In this document: in pieces, positions 16,136 through 23,903 of the stretch | Position numbering within the stretch: the first letter of the stretch is position 1 | How the letters are laid out: each line of letters begins with the position of its first letter | From: Candidatus Zhuqueibacterota bacterium | GTDB taxonomy: Bacteria > Zhuqueibacterota > Zhuqueibacteria > Zhuqueibacterales > Zhuqueibacteraceae | DNA: 36,037 bases | Direction: 5' to 3' | NCBI GenBank assembly: GCA_003576975.1 | Contig: QEVD01000039.1 | Coordinates: 1-36,037 of the forward strand | The notes under the pieces: generated by a model | Told to the model about the DNA's origin: nothing | Seen by the model: the letters and a program-made list of their open reading frames with translations, nothing else | The model's database searches: none | Position numbers and translations under genes: made by a program

Positions 16136-16262
16136 AGGATCGTCATTCAAATAACCTGCTCATTTTCTTTAAACCGCTAATCAACGCGAAGGGCCGCTAA
16201 TGTTTTTTGATTCGCGTGTATTCGCGGTGGAAGATTGAGAAAGTTATTTGACCGTCGATCCT
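16136..16262. repeat. palindromic intergenic element, copy 2
   Basis: The clearest copy. Outer arms are AGGATCG (16136-16142) with CGATCCT (16256-16262). Four nucleotides further in on both sides are TCAAATAAC (16147-16155) with GTTATTTGA (16243-16251). The centre has AACCGCTAATCAACGCGAA and TTCGCGTGTATTCGCGGT as imperfect inner arms. The 127-bp symmetric unit contains no coding frame. Its left end (AATAACCTGCTCATTTT) matches copy 1 (AATAACCTACTCATTTT). Confidence 0.8.
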
Positions 16263-16436
16263 AAAAGATTTTTTTGCATGACGCCGGACGCGCGTGCCAC
16301 GCGATGATCTGCCCATCATCTCTCAAACCGCGACGCGTTCCATCCCGCATGATCCCTTGAACAAAATTCGCACAACTCTGTGGATGGCTTTCTATAATTT
16401 GATAAAATCAAGCAGGGCAAACAGGGCCGCAAAAAT
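16263..16436 (+). other. possible decayed 5' end of the Kdo transferase gene
   Basis: The stretch 16066-16436 is 371 bp without an intact gene: the palindromic element, then this segment. Here ATG 16384 gives MAFYNL, like the first residues of Kdo transferases. In the frame of the downstream enzyme, FDKIKQGKQGRKN is readable from 16398 just after a TAA stop at 16395. A normal gene would connect the two through a membrane helix of roughly 25-30 residues, which is absent. Confidence 0.4.
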
Positions 16437-17621
16437 GTGTTCGCGGAGCTTGAGCGGCAGTTGCGCGCGTGCACAACCGCCGGCCCGGCCGTCTGGGTGC
16501 ATGCCTCGTCGATGGGCGAATGCGAGCAGGCGAAGCCGCTTTTGCGTGAAATTGGCCGGCGTTTCCCGCAAGCCGTGCGCGTTCTCACGATTTTCTCGCC
16601 GAGCGCGCAGAAACACCTTTCTTCTCCTGATATGCCCGCCGAGGCGACATGTTATCTGCCTCTCGATACTTTGCCGCAAGTCAGACGCTTTTTGGATCTG
16701 GTGCAGCCGGTCGCGGGCATTGTGATTCGCCACGATTACTGGCCCAATTTTGTGTGGCAGGCGCAGGGCCGTGGTATTTTTTTGCTGTTGGCGGACGCTA
16801 GCGTAAGCGCCAATGCGCGCACCAAGCGCTTCTGGCTGGGCGTGCGGAGTTTTCATCGTGAAGTGTTGGCAAACTTTGATTTGATCGGCGCGGTTTCACC
16901 GCAAACTGCAGAATATTTGCGCCCGCTTCTGCGCCATCCCGAGCGTGTGCGCGTGCTCGGCGACACCCGTTTTGATCAAGTTTTATATCGCACACAAAAC
17001 GCCAATCTCTCCAAAATCCTGCCGGAAAATTGGCGCGCGCATACGCCGATTTTTGTTGCCGGCAGTACCTGGCCTTCGGATGAAGAGGTTTTGCTGCCGG
17101 CATTCGCGCAGGCGCGCGAGCAGTTTTCGGATTTGAAAATGATTCTCGTGCCGCATGAACCGCGGCCAAACCATCTTCTGGAGATCGAACAGGCTCTAGC
17201 GTCTCTGCAATTGTCATGCGCCAGGCTTTCGCAGGCAAATTCTACAAGTTCAGTAGAGGTGTTGCTGGTCGATCGCGTCGGCGTGTTGGCCGAACTTTAT
17301 GGCGCAGGCGAGATGGCGTTTGTCGGCGGCAGTTTCGGACCGGGAGTGCACAGCGTGCTGGAAGCTGCGGCGCATGGCATTCCGGTGCTGTTCGGCCCGC
17401 GCATGACAAATTCTGCCGAAGCAATAGAGATGAAAGAGTTGGGCATCGGCAGAGTGATCGAAACTGTTGAGGATTGCCGGCGCGCCTTGCTCGCCCTCCT
17501 GCAAAATCAATCCTTGCGCCAAGAGTTGGGCGAAAAAAATCGCGCCTTCGTTGCCTCCAAAGCCGGCGCCGCGCCGCGCCTGGTGGATTTATTGCAGCCG
17601 TTGCTCGGCAAACATAAATGA
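16437..17621 (+). CDS. waaA: 3-deoxy-D-manno-octulosonic acid (Kdo) transferase, N-terminal anchor missing
   Basis: Transfers Kdo from CMP-Kdo to lipid A precursor at the inner face of the cytoplasmic membrane. Family signatures present: VWVHASSMGECEQAKPLL (the Glu28 of SSMGE is the expected catalytic base), IRHDYWPNFVWQAQGRG, LGDTRFDQV, FVAGSTWPSDEEVLLPAF and GGSFGPGVHSVLEAAAHG with VLFGPRMTNSAEA. From the first usable in-frame start (GTG 16437) there are 394 residues; most members have about 420-430, because they begin with a membrane helix and K-I-R-x-G-L-x-G-R. Here that region is interrupted by a stop at 16395. The enzyme may be functional but not anchored, or the 5' end may be damaged. 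Confidence 0.88.
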   Translation: MFAELERQLRACTTAGPAVWVHASSMGECEQAKPLLREIGRRFPQAVRVLTIFSPSAQKHLSSPDMPAEATCYLPLDTLPQVRRFLDLVQPVAGIVIRHDYWPNFVWQAQGRGIFLLLADASVSANARTKRFWLGVRSFHREVLANFDLIGAVSPQTAEYLRPLLRHPERVRVLGDTRFDQVLYRTQNANLSKILPENWRAHTPIFVAGSTWPSDEEVLLPAFAQAREQFSDLKMILVPHEPRPNHLLEIEQALASLQLSCARLSQANSTSSVEVLLVDRVGVLAELYGAGEMAFVGGSFGPGVHSVLEAAAHGIPVLFGPRMTNSAEAIEMKELGIGRVIETVEDCRRALLALLQNQSLRQELGEKNRAFVASKAGAAPRLVDLLQPLLGKHK

Positions 17622-17653
17622 ACATGCCATTCCCCATCCGGCAAGTGTTTTGC

Positions 17654-17682
17654 TTGTAAAATCCCACAACGGCGATTATATT
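17654..17682 (+). promoter_or_regulatory. promoter candidate for the sorting-domain dehydrogenase
   Basis: TTGTAA (17654-17659), 17 nt, then TATATT (17677-17682). The -10 box and its following GCC are identical to those of the sixA promoter. It lies about 60 bp before the start codon, and 33 bp after the Kdo transferase stop. The -35 match is only four of six. Confidence 0.5.
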
Positions 17683-17744
17683 GCCGCCCACGCCGCCTGC
17701 CTTAAAATCACACTTCATTCCAACTTCAATTAAGGACGAAGCTT

Positions 17745-19193
17745 ATGAAAAGAGGGATTTTGCTGTTGGCCGCCGGTTGCGTTCTGCTGCTCGCGCCGCA
17801 TGTTTATGCGCAATACGAATTGGAAATCGCCTTTCCCAATCTCACCTTTGCGCGTCCGGTCGATTTGCAGCATGCTGGCGATGGCAGCGACCGCATCTTC
17901 ATTGTCGAGCAGGCGGGTGTGATTCGTGTATTTGCGAATACTTCCTCTGTTGCAACGGCGGATACTTTTCTCAACATTCAAAACCGGGTCAATGACAGCG
18001 GAAATGAAGAAGGCCTATTGGGGCTGGTGTTTCATCCAAATTTTGCAACCAATGGTTATTTTTATGTGAACTACACGGCTTCGAATCCGCGGCGTACCGT
18101 CGTCGCCCGTTACCGCGTCAGCGCTAATCCCAATCGCGCGGATGCCAATAGCGAGTTTGTGTTGCTCACTGTCAATCAACCCTATGAGAATCACAACGGC
18201 GGCCAACTTGCGTTCGGTCCCGACGGGTATCTCTACATCGGCATGGGTGACGGCGGCTCGGGCGGCGACCCGCAGAACAACGGCCAGGATCGCCGCGGCT
18301 TGCTCGGCGATATGCTGCGCATCGATGTTGACAATCCTGCCGGCGGCTTGAATTACGGCATTCCGCCTGATAATCCTTTTGTGGGCAACACCTCCGGTTA
18401 TCGTGAAGAAATTTATGCCTACGGCTTTCGCAATCCCTGGCGTTTCAGTTTTGATTTTGTGACCGGCTGGCTCTGGGTTGGCGATGTCGGTCAAGGCAGC
18501 CGGGAAGAAGTTGATATTGTGGAAAAGGGATTGAACTACGGTTGGCGGATTATGGAAGGCAAAACTTGCTATAGCCCGTCTTCCGGGTGCAATCAAACCG
18601 GGCTGGCCTTGCCGATTTGGGATTATGGCCGCAGCAGCGGCGCGTCGATCACCGGCGGGTATGTTTATCGCGGCAGCCGCGTTGCGCCGTTGGCGGGCGC
18701 ATACGTTTATGGTGATTATGTTTCAGGACGCATTTGGGCATTGCGTTACGACGGCGTTAATGCGCCGCAAAACGAACAACTCCTCGACACGAATTTTAAC
18801 ATTGCGGCGTTTGGCGTCGATCAAAACCAGGAATTGTATATTTGCTGCTTTGACGGCCGGATTCGCCGCTTTAAAGCCATTGCCAGCGAGGTTACAGCGT
18901 CGCCGCTGCCGGAAACCATTGCGCTGGCGCAGAATTATCCCAACCCGTTCAATCCGGCAACGACGATTTCCTATAAATTGTCGCAGCCGGACATGGTTTC
19001 ATTGGAGATTTACAATTTGCAAGGCCAGCTCGTGAATCGCCTGGTGCATGCCATGCAAGCAGCCGGCGAGCATGTCGCAACCTGGCGTGGGGTCAACGAA
19101 GCTGGAATGGCGCAGCCGAGCGGAGTTTATTTTTACCGCCTGCAGGTGGGCGAGAGTTTTGTTGAAACGAAACGCATGGCATTTGTCAAGTGA
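17745..19193 (+). CDS. secreted PQQ-dependent glucose/sorbosone dehydrogenase-like protein with type IX-style sorting domain
   Basis: A 482-residue exported protein. Signal peptide MKRGILLLAAGCVLLLAPHVYAQ, then a six-bladed propeller of the GSDH family: PVDLQHAGDGSDRIFIVEQ, GLLGLVFHPNFATNGYFYVN, HNGGQLAFGPDGYLYIGMGD (His150, the expected catalytic His), GDMLRIDVD, YGFRNPWRFSFD and GDVGQGSREEVD. The C-terminus (about 390-482) has NYPNPFNPATTISYKL, VSLEIYNLQGQLV and SGVYFYRL, a FlgD-like/Por-type sorting domain of FCB bacteria. It would oxidise sugars with PQQ or a related quinone outside the cell; the substrate is not known. RBS AAGGACG precedes the ATG. The 425 bp downstream (19194-19618) hold a palindromic element and the bamA promoter region. 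Confidence 0.9.
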   Translation: MKRGILLLAAGCVLLLAPHVYAQYELEIAFPNLTFARPVDLQHAGDGSDRIFIVEQAGVIRVFANTSSVATADTFLNIQNRVNDSGNEEGLLGLVFHPNFATNGYFYVNYTASNPRRTVVARYRVSANPNRADANSEFVLLTVNQPYENHNGGQLAFGPDGYLYIGMGDGGSGGDPQNNGQDRRGLLGDMLRIDVDNPAGGLNYGIPPDNPFVGNTSGYREEIYAYGFRNPWRFSFDFVTGWLWVGDVGQGSREEVDIVEKGLNYGWRIMEGKTCYSPSSGCNQTGLALPIWDYGRSSGASITGGYVYRGSRVAPLAGAYVYGDYVSGRIWALRYDGVNAPQNEQLLDTNFNIAAFGVDQNQELYICCFDGRIRRFKAIASEVTASPLPETIALAQNYPNPFNPATTISYKLSQPDMVSLEIYNLQGQLVNRLVHAMQAAGEHVATWRGVNEAGMAQPSGVYFYRLQVGESFVETKRMAFVK

Positions 19194-19262
19194 TCGCCGC
19201 AATTGCCCGTTCGCCTGCGCAGCACAATTTGGCCTCTGGCGTCAAATCATAACCCCGCAAAA

Positions 19263-19321
19263 GCCGCCGTGAATGAACGCGAAAGCGGGATCAACGTTGA
19301 TTCGCGTCTATTTGCGGCGGC
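19263..19321. repeat. palindromic intergenic element, copy 3 (short form)
   Basis: Left arm 19263-19283 (GCCGCCGTGAATGAACGCGAA) pairs with right arm 19301-19321 at 17 of 21 positions. The loop contains TCAACGTTGA, itself a perfect palindrome. The core GAATGAACGCGAA is shared with copy 1, and TTCGCGT with copies 1 and 2, but the outer AATAACC ends are missing. Confidence 0.65.
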
Positions 19322-19548
19322 GAAAATGCCGGCGGGAAAAAGCGACCCGCGTCGAAACGAGAATAAATTGTTCCGGCTCAGGCTGGTTGTCGCGGAGCTA
19401 TTTCAGATTGCAAGGAAGCAATATCTCACGGCAACGCTTTTTCGACATGCGCGGTGAGGTAATTTTTATAATGAACAAACTCCGCTCTGCCAGAACTAAA
19501 CCTCTCAAGTTGGCGTCTAATAGCTTGCCGTGCATGAAAAAAATATGC

Positions 19549-19577
19549 TTTACATTCCGTTAAAAAATTGCTACCTT
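19549..19577 (+). promoter_or_regulatory. promoter candidate for the bamA cluster
   Basis: TTTACA (19549-19554) matches five of six -35 positions; after 17 nt comes TACCTT (19572-19577) followed by CG. TACCTTCG is one base off the TAnnTTTG pattern known for the Bacteroidota -7 element. It lies 42 bp before bamA, in an AT-rich stretch. This promoter could serve the whole envelope cluster. Confidence 0.4.
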
Positions 19578-19618
19578 CGTGCCGTTTTGAATTTAAAATA
19601 AGTTAAGGTGTTAACACG

Positions 19619-21961
19619 ATGAGTTGTATGAAATTCCAGCAAATTTTGCGTTACATTTTGGCCATTTTGGTATGGCCGCTTTTTTTTATCGACGCCAACG
19701 CACAACAACGCACATATAGCATTCTCAGCATTTCGGTAGAAGGCAACAAAACCGCCGATGCTAACTTTGTCCGTTTGAGTTCCGGGCTGGCCGTGGGCGA
19801 CAAGGTTACCGGCGACGATCTGCAGAATGCCATTCGCCAGCTTGCCAGTCTCGACATGTTCGATGACATCACGATTCTGCTCGACCGGCAGGTTAATGAC
19901 GGCATTTACCTCATCATTCGCGTCAGCGAGTTTCCGCGCCTGAACAAAATTGAGTTGAGCGGCAACGACAAGATCAGCAAAAAAGATTTGGAAAAAGAGC
20001 TGACCTTTTTCAAGGGGCAGGTGATCAGTCCGCGGGAAGCCGCACGGGTGCGCCGCAAGCTGACCAAGCTTTATGAGAGCAAAGGCTATTTGCTCGCCGA
20101 GATCGAACCGGTGCTCACGCCGGTGGGCGAAGATCGCGTCGATCTCGACATTAAAATAAAAGAAGGCAACAAAGTTCAGATCGAGGGGATTCATTTTCAC
20201 GGTAACACCGCGTTTTCCGACAAGAAACTGCGCAAGCAGATGAAGAAGACCAAGGAAAACGGCTTCTTCGGCGGCGGAGATTTTGATGCCCAGAAATATT
20301 TAGAAGACCAGGAACACGTGCTCGAATTTTACCGCTCCGAAGGCTTCCGGGAAGCGGAGCTGGTGCGCGATTCGATCTACTATAGCCCAGAGAAAAAGGA
20401 CATGTTCATCGATCTCTGGGTGACTGAAGGCAGAAAGTACTACATCGGCGACATCACGTGGGAAGGCAATACGATTTATAACAGTCGCGTTCTCGCCTCG
20501 CTGCTGGGCTTCGGCAAAGGCGATGTGTACAGTTCCAAAAAAATCCGCGAGGCCGTCACCGAACGGCTGGGCAGCTTGTATTATGACGCCGGTTACATCT
20601 ACGCCACCGTGAATCCGGTGGAGAAGCCGAAGGACAGCAGTCTTGTTGATTTGCATTTTCTGGTTACGGAGGGCAACGCTGTCACCGTCAACAAAATTCG
20701 TATCAGCGGCAACACCAAAACCAAAGAAAAAGTCATCCGCCGTGAGTTGTTTGTCCGGCCCGGAGACACATTCAGCCGCGACATGCTGATTCGCAGTCAA
20801 CGCGAAGTGTTCGTGCTTAATTATTTTTCCGACGTCAAGCCGGATGTACAGCCGCTGGACGAAGAAAAAGTCGATGTCTCGCTTGAAGTGGTGGAAAAGT
20901 CGACGGACACCGCCAACATGAGCGCGGGATGGAGCGAGCGCGACAAGCTCATCGGTTCGATTGGCGTGTCGATGAACAATTTCCTCGGCAACGGCCAGCG
21001 GCTTTCGTTCGATTGGAATTTTGGCCGCAGCTTTCGTTCGTTTCAGCTTTCCTTCACCGAGCCGTGGCTGTTCGATTCGCCCACGCTGGCCGGCATCAGC
21101 GTGTTTGACACCAAGCGGTCGCGGCGATACAGTTATGATTTGTACGGCTATCGCAGCACCGGCGGATCGCTGCGTTTGGGTCGCCGCTTGCGCTGGCCGG
21201 ATGATTTCTTCCGCACCGATTGGATTTATCGTCTGCAATCAATCGAGTTTTCCGATTTTAGAGAGGATTTGGCGGCGCTCACCTCCGCGGAACGCCGCGC
21301 CCGCGGCCTGGAAGATCGTCCGCTCACGCAAAGCTCGATTACTCATATTTTCAGCCGCAACAGCTTGAATCGTCCGGAATTCCCGACAGCCGGCTCGCAG
21401 GTTTCATTAACCAGCGATCTTGCCGGCGGACCGTTGCAGGGCAATGTCGGATATCATAAACACCAACTGCAAGCCGATTGGTTTTTCCCGACGTTCGGGC
21501 CGTTCGTCTTGTTCACCAGTTTTCATGCGGGTTACTTGGATGGCTTGAAGGAAAACAGCCGCATTCCCTACACCGAGTACTTTTTCATGGGCGGTTCGGG
21601 ACTTTCATCGAACTCGATCGCTTTGCGCGGTTATGATGATCCCTTGACGACGAGCAACGATCGCTATTCGCTGGGCGGTAAGGCCATGCTGAAATACACG
21701 GCGGAATTGCGTGTGCCGATTGCGCCGAATCCCACGGTATTCGGCTTGATTTTCGCGGAGGCCGGCAACACCTGGCCGGAGTTAACGCGATTGGATCCCT
21801 ATGATTTGCGCCGTTCGGTCGGTATTGGCGCGCGTTTATTCATGCCGTTGCTCGGTGTAATTGGATTTGATTACGGTTACGGCTATGATCACATCGACGC
21901 CGCCACCGGCAAGCGCAAGGGCCAGTGGAAGCCGCATTTTATTTTTGGCCGCAGTTTTTAA
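19619..21961 (+). CDS. bamA: outer membrane protein assembly factor BamA
   Basis: The central protein of the BAM complex, which inserts beta-barrel proteins into the outer membrane. 780 residues. Signal peptide to about residue 29 (ILAILVWPLFFIDANAQ), then a series of POTRA repeats to about residue 430 (ISVEGNKTADANFVRLSSGL, IELSGNDKISKKDLEKEL, IHFHGNTAFSDKKLRKQM, ITWEGNTIYNSRVLASLL, IRISGNTKTKEKVIRREL). After that comes the Omp85 barrel, with the conserved ALRGYDD turn (related to the VRGF/Y motif of lid loop 6) and a final Phe in FGRSF. AAGGTG lies 8 bp before the ATG. An ATG three codons later is a less likely start. It is the first gene of the envelope cluster, followed by skp as in many Gram-negatives. 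Confidence 0.95.
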   Translation: MSCMKFQQILRYILAILVWPLFFIDANAQQRTYSILSISVEGNKTADANFVRLSSGLAVGDKVTGDDLQNAIRQLASLDMFDDITILLDRQVNDGIYLIIRVSEFPRLNKIELSGNDKISKKDLEKELTFFKGQVISPREAARVRRKLTKLYESKGYLLAEIEPVLTPVGEDRVDLDIKIKEGNKVQIEGIHFHGNTAFSDKKLRKQMKKTKENGFFGGGDFDAQKYLEDQEHVLEFYRSEGFREAELVRDSIYYSPEKKDMFIDLWVTEGRKYYIGDITWEGNTIYNSRVLASLLGFGKGDVYSSKKIREAVTERLGSLYYDAGYIYATVNPVEKPKDSSLVDLHFLVTEGNAVTVNKIRISGNTKTKEKVIRRELFVRPGDTFSRDMLIRSQREVFVLNYFSDVKPDVQPLDEEKVDVSLEVVEKSTDTANMSAGWSERDKLIGSIGVSMNNFLGNGQRLSFDWNFGRSFRSFQLSFTEPWLFDSPTLAGISVFDTKRSRRYSYDLYGYRSTGGSLRLGRRLRWPDDFFRTDWIYRLQSIEFSDFREDLAALTSAERRARGLEDRPLTQSSITHIFSRNSLNRPEFPTAGSQVSLTSDLAGGPLQGNVGYHKHQLQADWFFPTFGPFVLFTSFHAGYLDGLKENSRIPYTEYFFMGGSGLSSNSIALRGYDDPLTTSNDRYSLGGKAMLKYTAELRVPIAPNPTVFGLIFAEAGNTWPELTRLDPYDLRRSVGIGARLFMPLLGVIGFDYGYGYDHIDAATGKRKGQWKPHFIFGRSF

Positions 21962-22025
21962 TCAACTTTTTACCATATTCGGAAAAAAACGTATGAATCC
22001 CTCATCATTACTCAAGGAGGTAGGA

Positions 22026-22589
22026 GTGAAGTCATCCTACATGTGGGTTGGCGGATTAGTGGCGTTGCTGCTTGTGTTTTTTGCCAATCCGGCCGCAGCG
22101 CAGCTCAAGATCGGTCACGTCAACACGCAGAAAATTCTGGAAGGCTATAAAGAAGCGCAAGACGCACGCAAGCAGTTTGACGAGATCAACAAAGGCTGGG
22201 AAGAAGAATTCAACAACATGCGCCGGGAGTTCGCGACGAAGCGCGATGAGCTGGAATCGCAATCGCTGCTGTTGAGCGACGATAAGAAGAAAGAAAAGCT
22301 GCTGGAACTGCAAAATCTCGAGCTGCGCATTCAACAATATGCCCAGGAAAAATGGGGCCAAAATGGTGAAGGCGAGAAAAAGCAGGCCGAGATTATGCAG
22401 CCGCTGAGCGACAAGATCGTCGCCGCCGTGAAAAAAGTCAGCGAGCAGGAGAAGTTTGACTACGTGTTTGACAACGCCGCGAACATCATACTTTATGTCA
22501 ACCCGGGCCAGACGGATTTGACGACGAAGGTGTTGGACGAACTGAACAAAACCGTCGCGTCCACCAAACCGGCCGGCGCGTCGAAGTAA
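22026..22589 (+). CDS. skp: periplasmic chaperone Skp/OmpH family
   Basis: Keeps unfolded outer-membrane proteins soluble in the periplasm before BamA takes them. A 187-residue protein with signal peptide (VGGLVALLLVFFANPAAAQ), first strand LKIGHVNTQKILEGYKEA, and a long charged coiled coil (about 50-125) that forms the 'tentacles'. The C-terminal strand KFDYVFDNAANIILYV closes the body domain. The GTG start at 22026 is selected for AAGGAGG 5 bp upstream; an in-frame ATG at 21993 would extend the protein by 11 residues and lacks a comparable site. It starts 64 bp after bamA, so the two are probably co-transcribed. Confidence 0.92.
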   Translation: MKSSYMWVGGLVALLLVFFANPAAAQLKIGHVNTQKILEGYKEAQDARKQFDEINKGWEEEFNNMRREFATKRDELESQSLLLSDDKKKEKLLELQNLELRIQQYAQEKWGQNGEGEKKQAEIMQPLSDKIVAAVKKVSEQEKFDYVFDNAANIILYVNPGQTDLTTKVLDELNKTVASTKPAGASK

Positions 22590-22616
22590 TTCGCTTGTCG
22601 CATACGCTATCTTGAT

Positions 22617-22667
22617 GAGGTGTTCAGATTCGTCTTTCGAAAGCGCGAAAGAATAGTCTGGCACCTC
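22617..22667 (+). promoter_or_regulatory. structured hairpin in the lpxD leader
   Basis: GAGGTG (22617-22622) pairs with CACCTC (22662-22667), extended by CAGA / TCTG. An inner stem, CTTTCG / CGAAAG (22634-22639, 22646-22651), has a 6-nt loop. The T tract is weak (three T after the stem), so it could be an attenuator, RNA processing site or poor terminator between skp and lpxD. Confidence 0.5.
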
Positions 22668-22698
22668 TTTGTGTTCATATGCCCAGCAAGGAGAGACG

Positions 22699-23775
22699 GT
22701 GAAAATCACGCCGACCCGCGCCCGCGAGATGGCGCGTCATCTTGGCGGTGAAATTGTGGGCGATGCGGATACGATGATCACCGGCGTCGCGCCGATCGAT
22801 CAGGCCGTCGCCGGCGACCTGTCATTCATTGCGCAAGCCCGTTTTCTCGAACAGCTTGAGCATACCGCTGCTGCGGCTGTGCTGGTTGCCGCAAATTTCA
22901 CGCTGCCACCGGGCCGGCAGCCGGCGCTGATTCGCGTCGCGAACCCCTACTTCGGGTTCATCGAAATTATCAAAAAGTATTTGCCCAACCCGCAAAGCGC
23001 GCCCGGCATCGATCCCTCCGCAAAGGTGAGTCCGCAAGCGCGATTGAGTGAAGATGTCAGTGTTGGCCCGCACGTGACGATCGAAGCCGGCTGTGACATC
23101 GGCGCACGGGTGCAGATTGGTGCTGGTTGTTATCTAGGACGCGGCGCAAAGATCGGCAGCGGATCGGTGTTGTTCCCCCGCGTCTGCGTTGCACATGAGG
23201 TGATCATCGGCCGCAACGTTATCGTGCAATTTGGCAGCGTTATCGGCTCGGACGGTTTTGGCTACGTCAAACACGAGGGCCGGCATCACAAAATTCCGCA
23301 TCTCGGCACGGTGGTGATAGAAGATGAGGTGGAGATCGGCGCGAACTGCACGATCGATCGCGGCACCTTTGGCGAAACGCGCATCCAACGCGGCGCAAAG
23401 TTGGACAATCTCATTCATCTCGCGCATAATGTCACCGTCGGCGAAAATACCGTCATTGCCGCGCAAACCGGCGTCTCCGGCAGCACCAAAATCGGCCGCG
23501 ACGTGACCATTGCCGGGCAAGTTGGCTTTGTCGGCCATATTGATATCGGCGATCATACGATGTTCGGCGCGCAAGCCGGCGTGACCAAATCGGTTCCGGC
23601 GAATACCGTGGTCTCGGGCTACCCAGCGCGCGATCATGCGCAAGCCCGGCGTGAAGAAGCTGCGATCCGGCGACTGCCGGAATTGTTGAAGCGCGTCAAG
23701 GCGCTGGAGCGCTTGCTGGCCGCGGACGGCAAATTTCAATTGGAGGATACTCCAAAAGAGGGCGCGACGAGCTGA
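22699..23775 (+). CDS. lpxD: UDP-3-O-acyl-glucosamine N-acyltransferase LpxD
   Basis: Adds the second, N-linked acyl chain of lipid A from acyl-ACP to UDP-3-O-acyl-glucosamine (third step). A 358-residue trimeric hexapeptide-repeat enzyme. The N-terminal uridine-binding domain has ITGVAPIDQAVAGDLSFI. The left-handed beta helix runs from about 108 to 320 with many [IV]G-x-x-x repeats. The catalytic His is in NLIHLAHNVTVG (His240/His243), and GSDGFGYV lies at 183-190. The C-terminal helix carries RRLPELLKRVKALERL. The GTG start at 22699 is set by AAGGAG 5 bp upstream; a longer start (22669) precedes the family's first strand. Confidence 0.96.
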   Translation: MKITPTRAREMARHLGGEIVGDADTMITGVAPIDQAVAGDLSFIAQARFLEQLEHTAAAAVLVAANFTLPPGRQPALIRVANPYFGFIEIIKKYLPNPQSAPGIDPSAKVSPQARLSEDVSVGPHVTIEAGCDIGARVQIGAGCYLGRGAKIGSGSVLFPRVCVAHEVIIGRNVIVQFGSVIGSDGFGYVKHEGRHHKIPHLGTVVIEDEVEIGANCTIDRGTFGETRIQRGAKLDNLIHLAHNVTVGENTVIAAQTGVSGSTKIGRDVTIAGQVGFVGHIDIGDHTMFGAQAGVTKSVPANTVVSGYPARDHAQARREEAAIRRLPELLKRVKALERLLAADGKFQLEDTPKEGATS

Positions 23776-23903
23776 TGCGACAAACATTGGCATTTTGCTG
23801 GCGTGCAGTTGATCAATGAATTTCTGACAGGCCGTGCGGATGAAATTCTCAGGCAGCATCTTTTTAACCAACATTTCTGCAATTCAGGAACGGCGAGGGA
23901 GAG

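Larger units (their letters stand above)
19194..19618. other. intergenic region upstream of bamA
   Basis: 425 bp without a convincing gene. The left half holds palindromic element copy 3 (19263-19321). The right half is AT-rich and holds the promoter candidate at 19549-19577. The middle (19330-19500) shows no recognisable feature. Confidence 0.6.

Noticed and set aside
16294-16725. Frame beginning upstream of the Kdo transferase
   Set aside because: Its sequence downstream of MAFYNL is Arg/Ser-rich nonsense that overlaps the true enzyme frame; only the start region may be a relic.
12234-19321. Palindromic repeats as a possible CRISPR array
   Set aside because: Copies are kilobases apart, differ in length and lack regularly spaced spacers or cas genes.
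20300-21238. Open frame (312 aa) on the minus strand within bamA
   Set aside because: Shadow frame of bamA codons; no start signal or domain.
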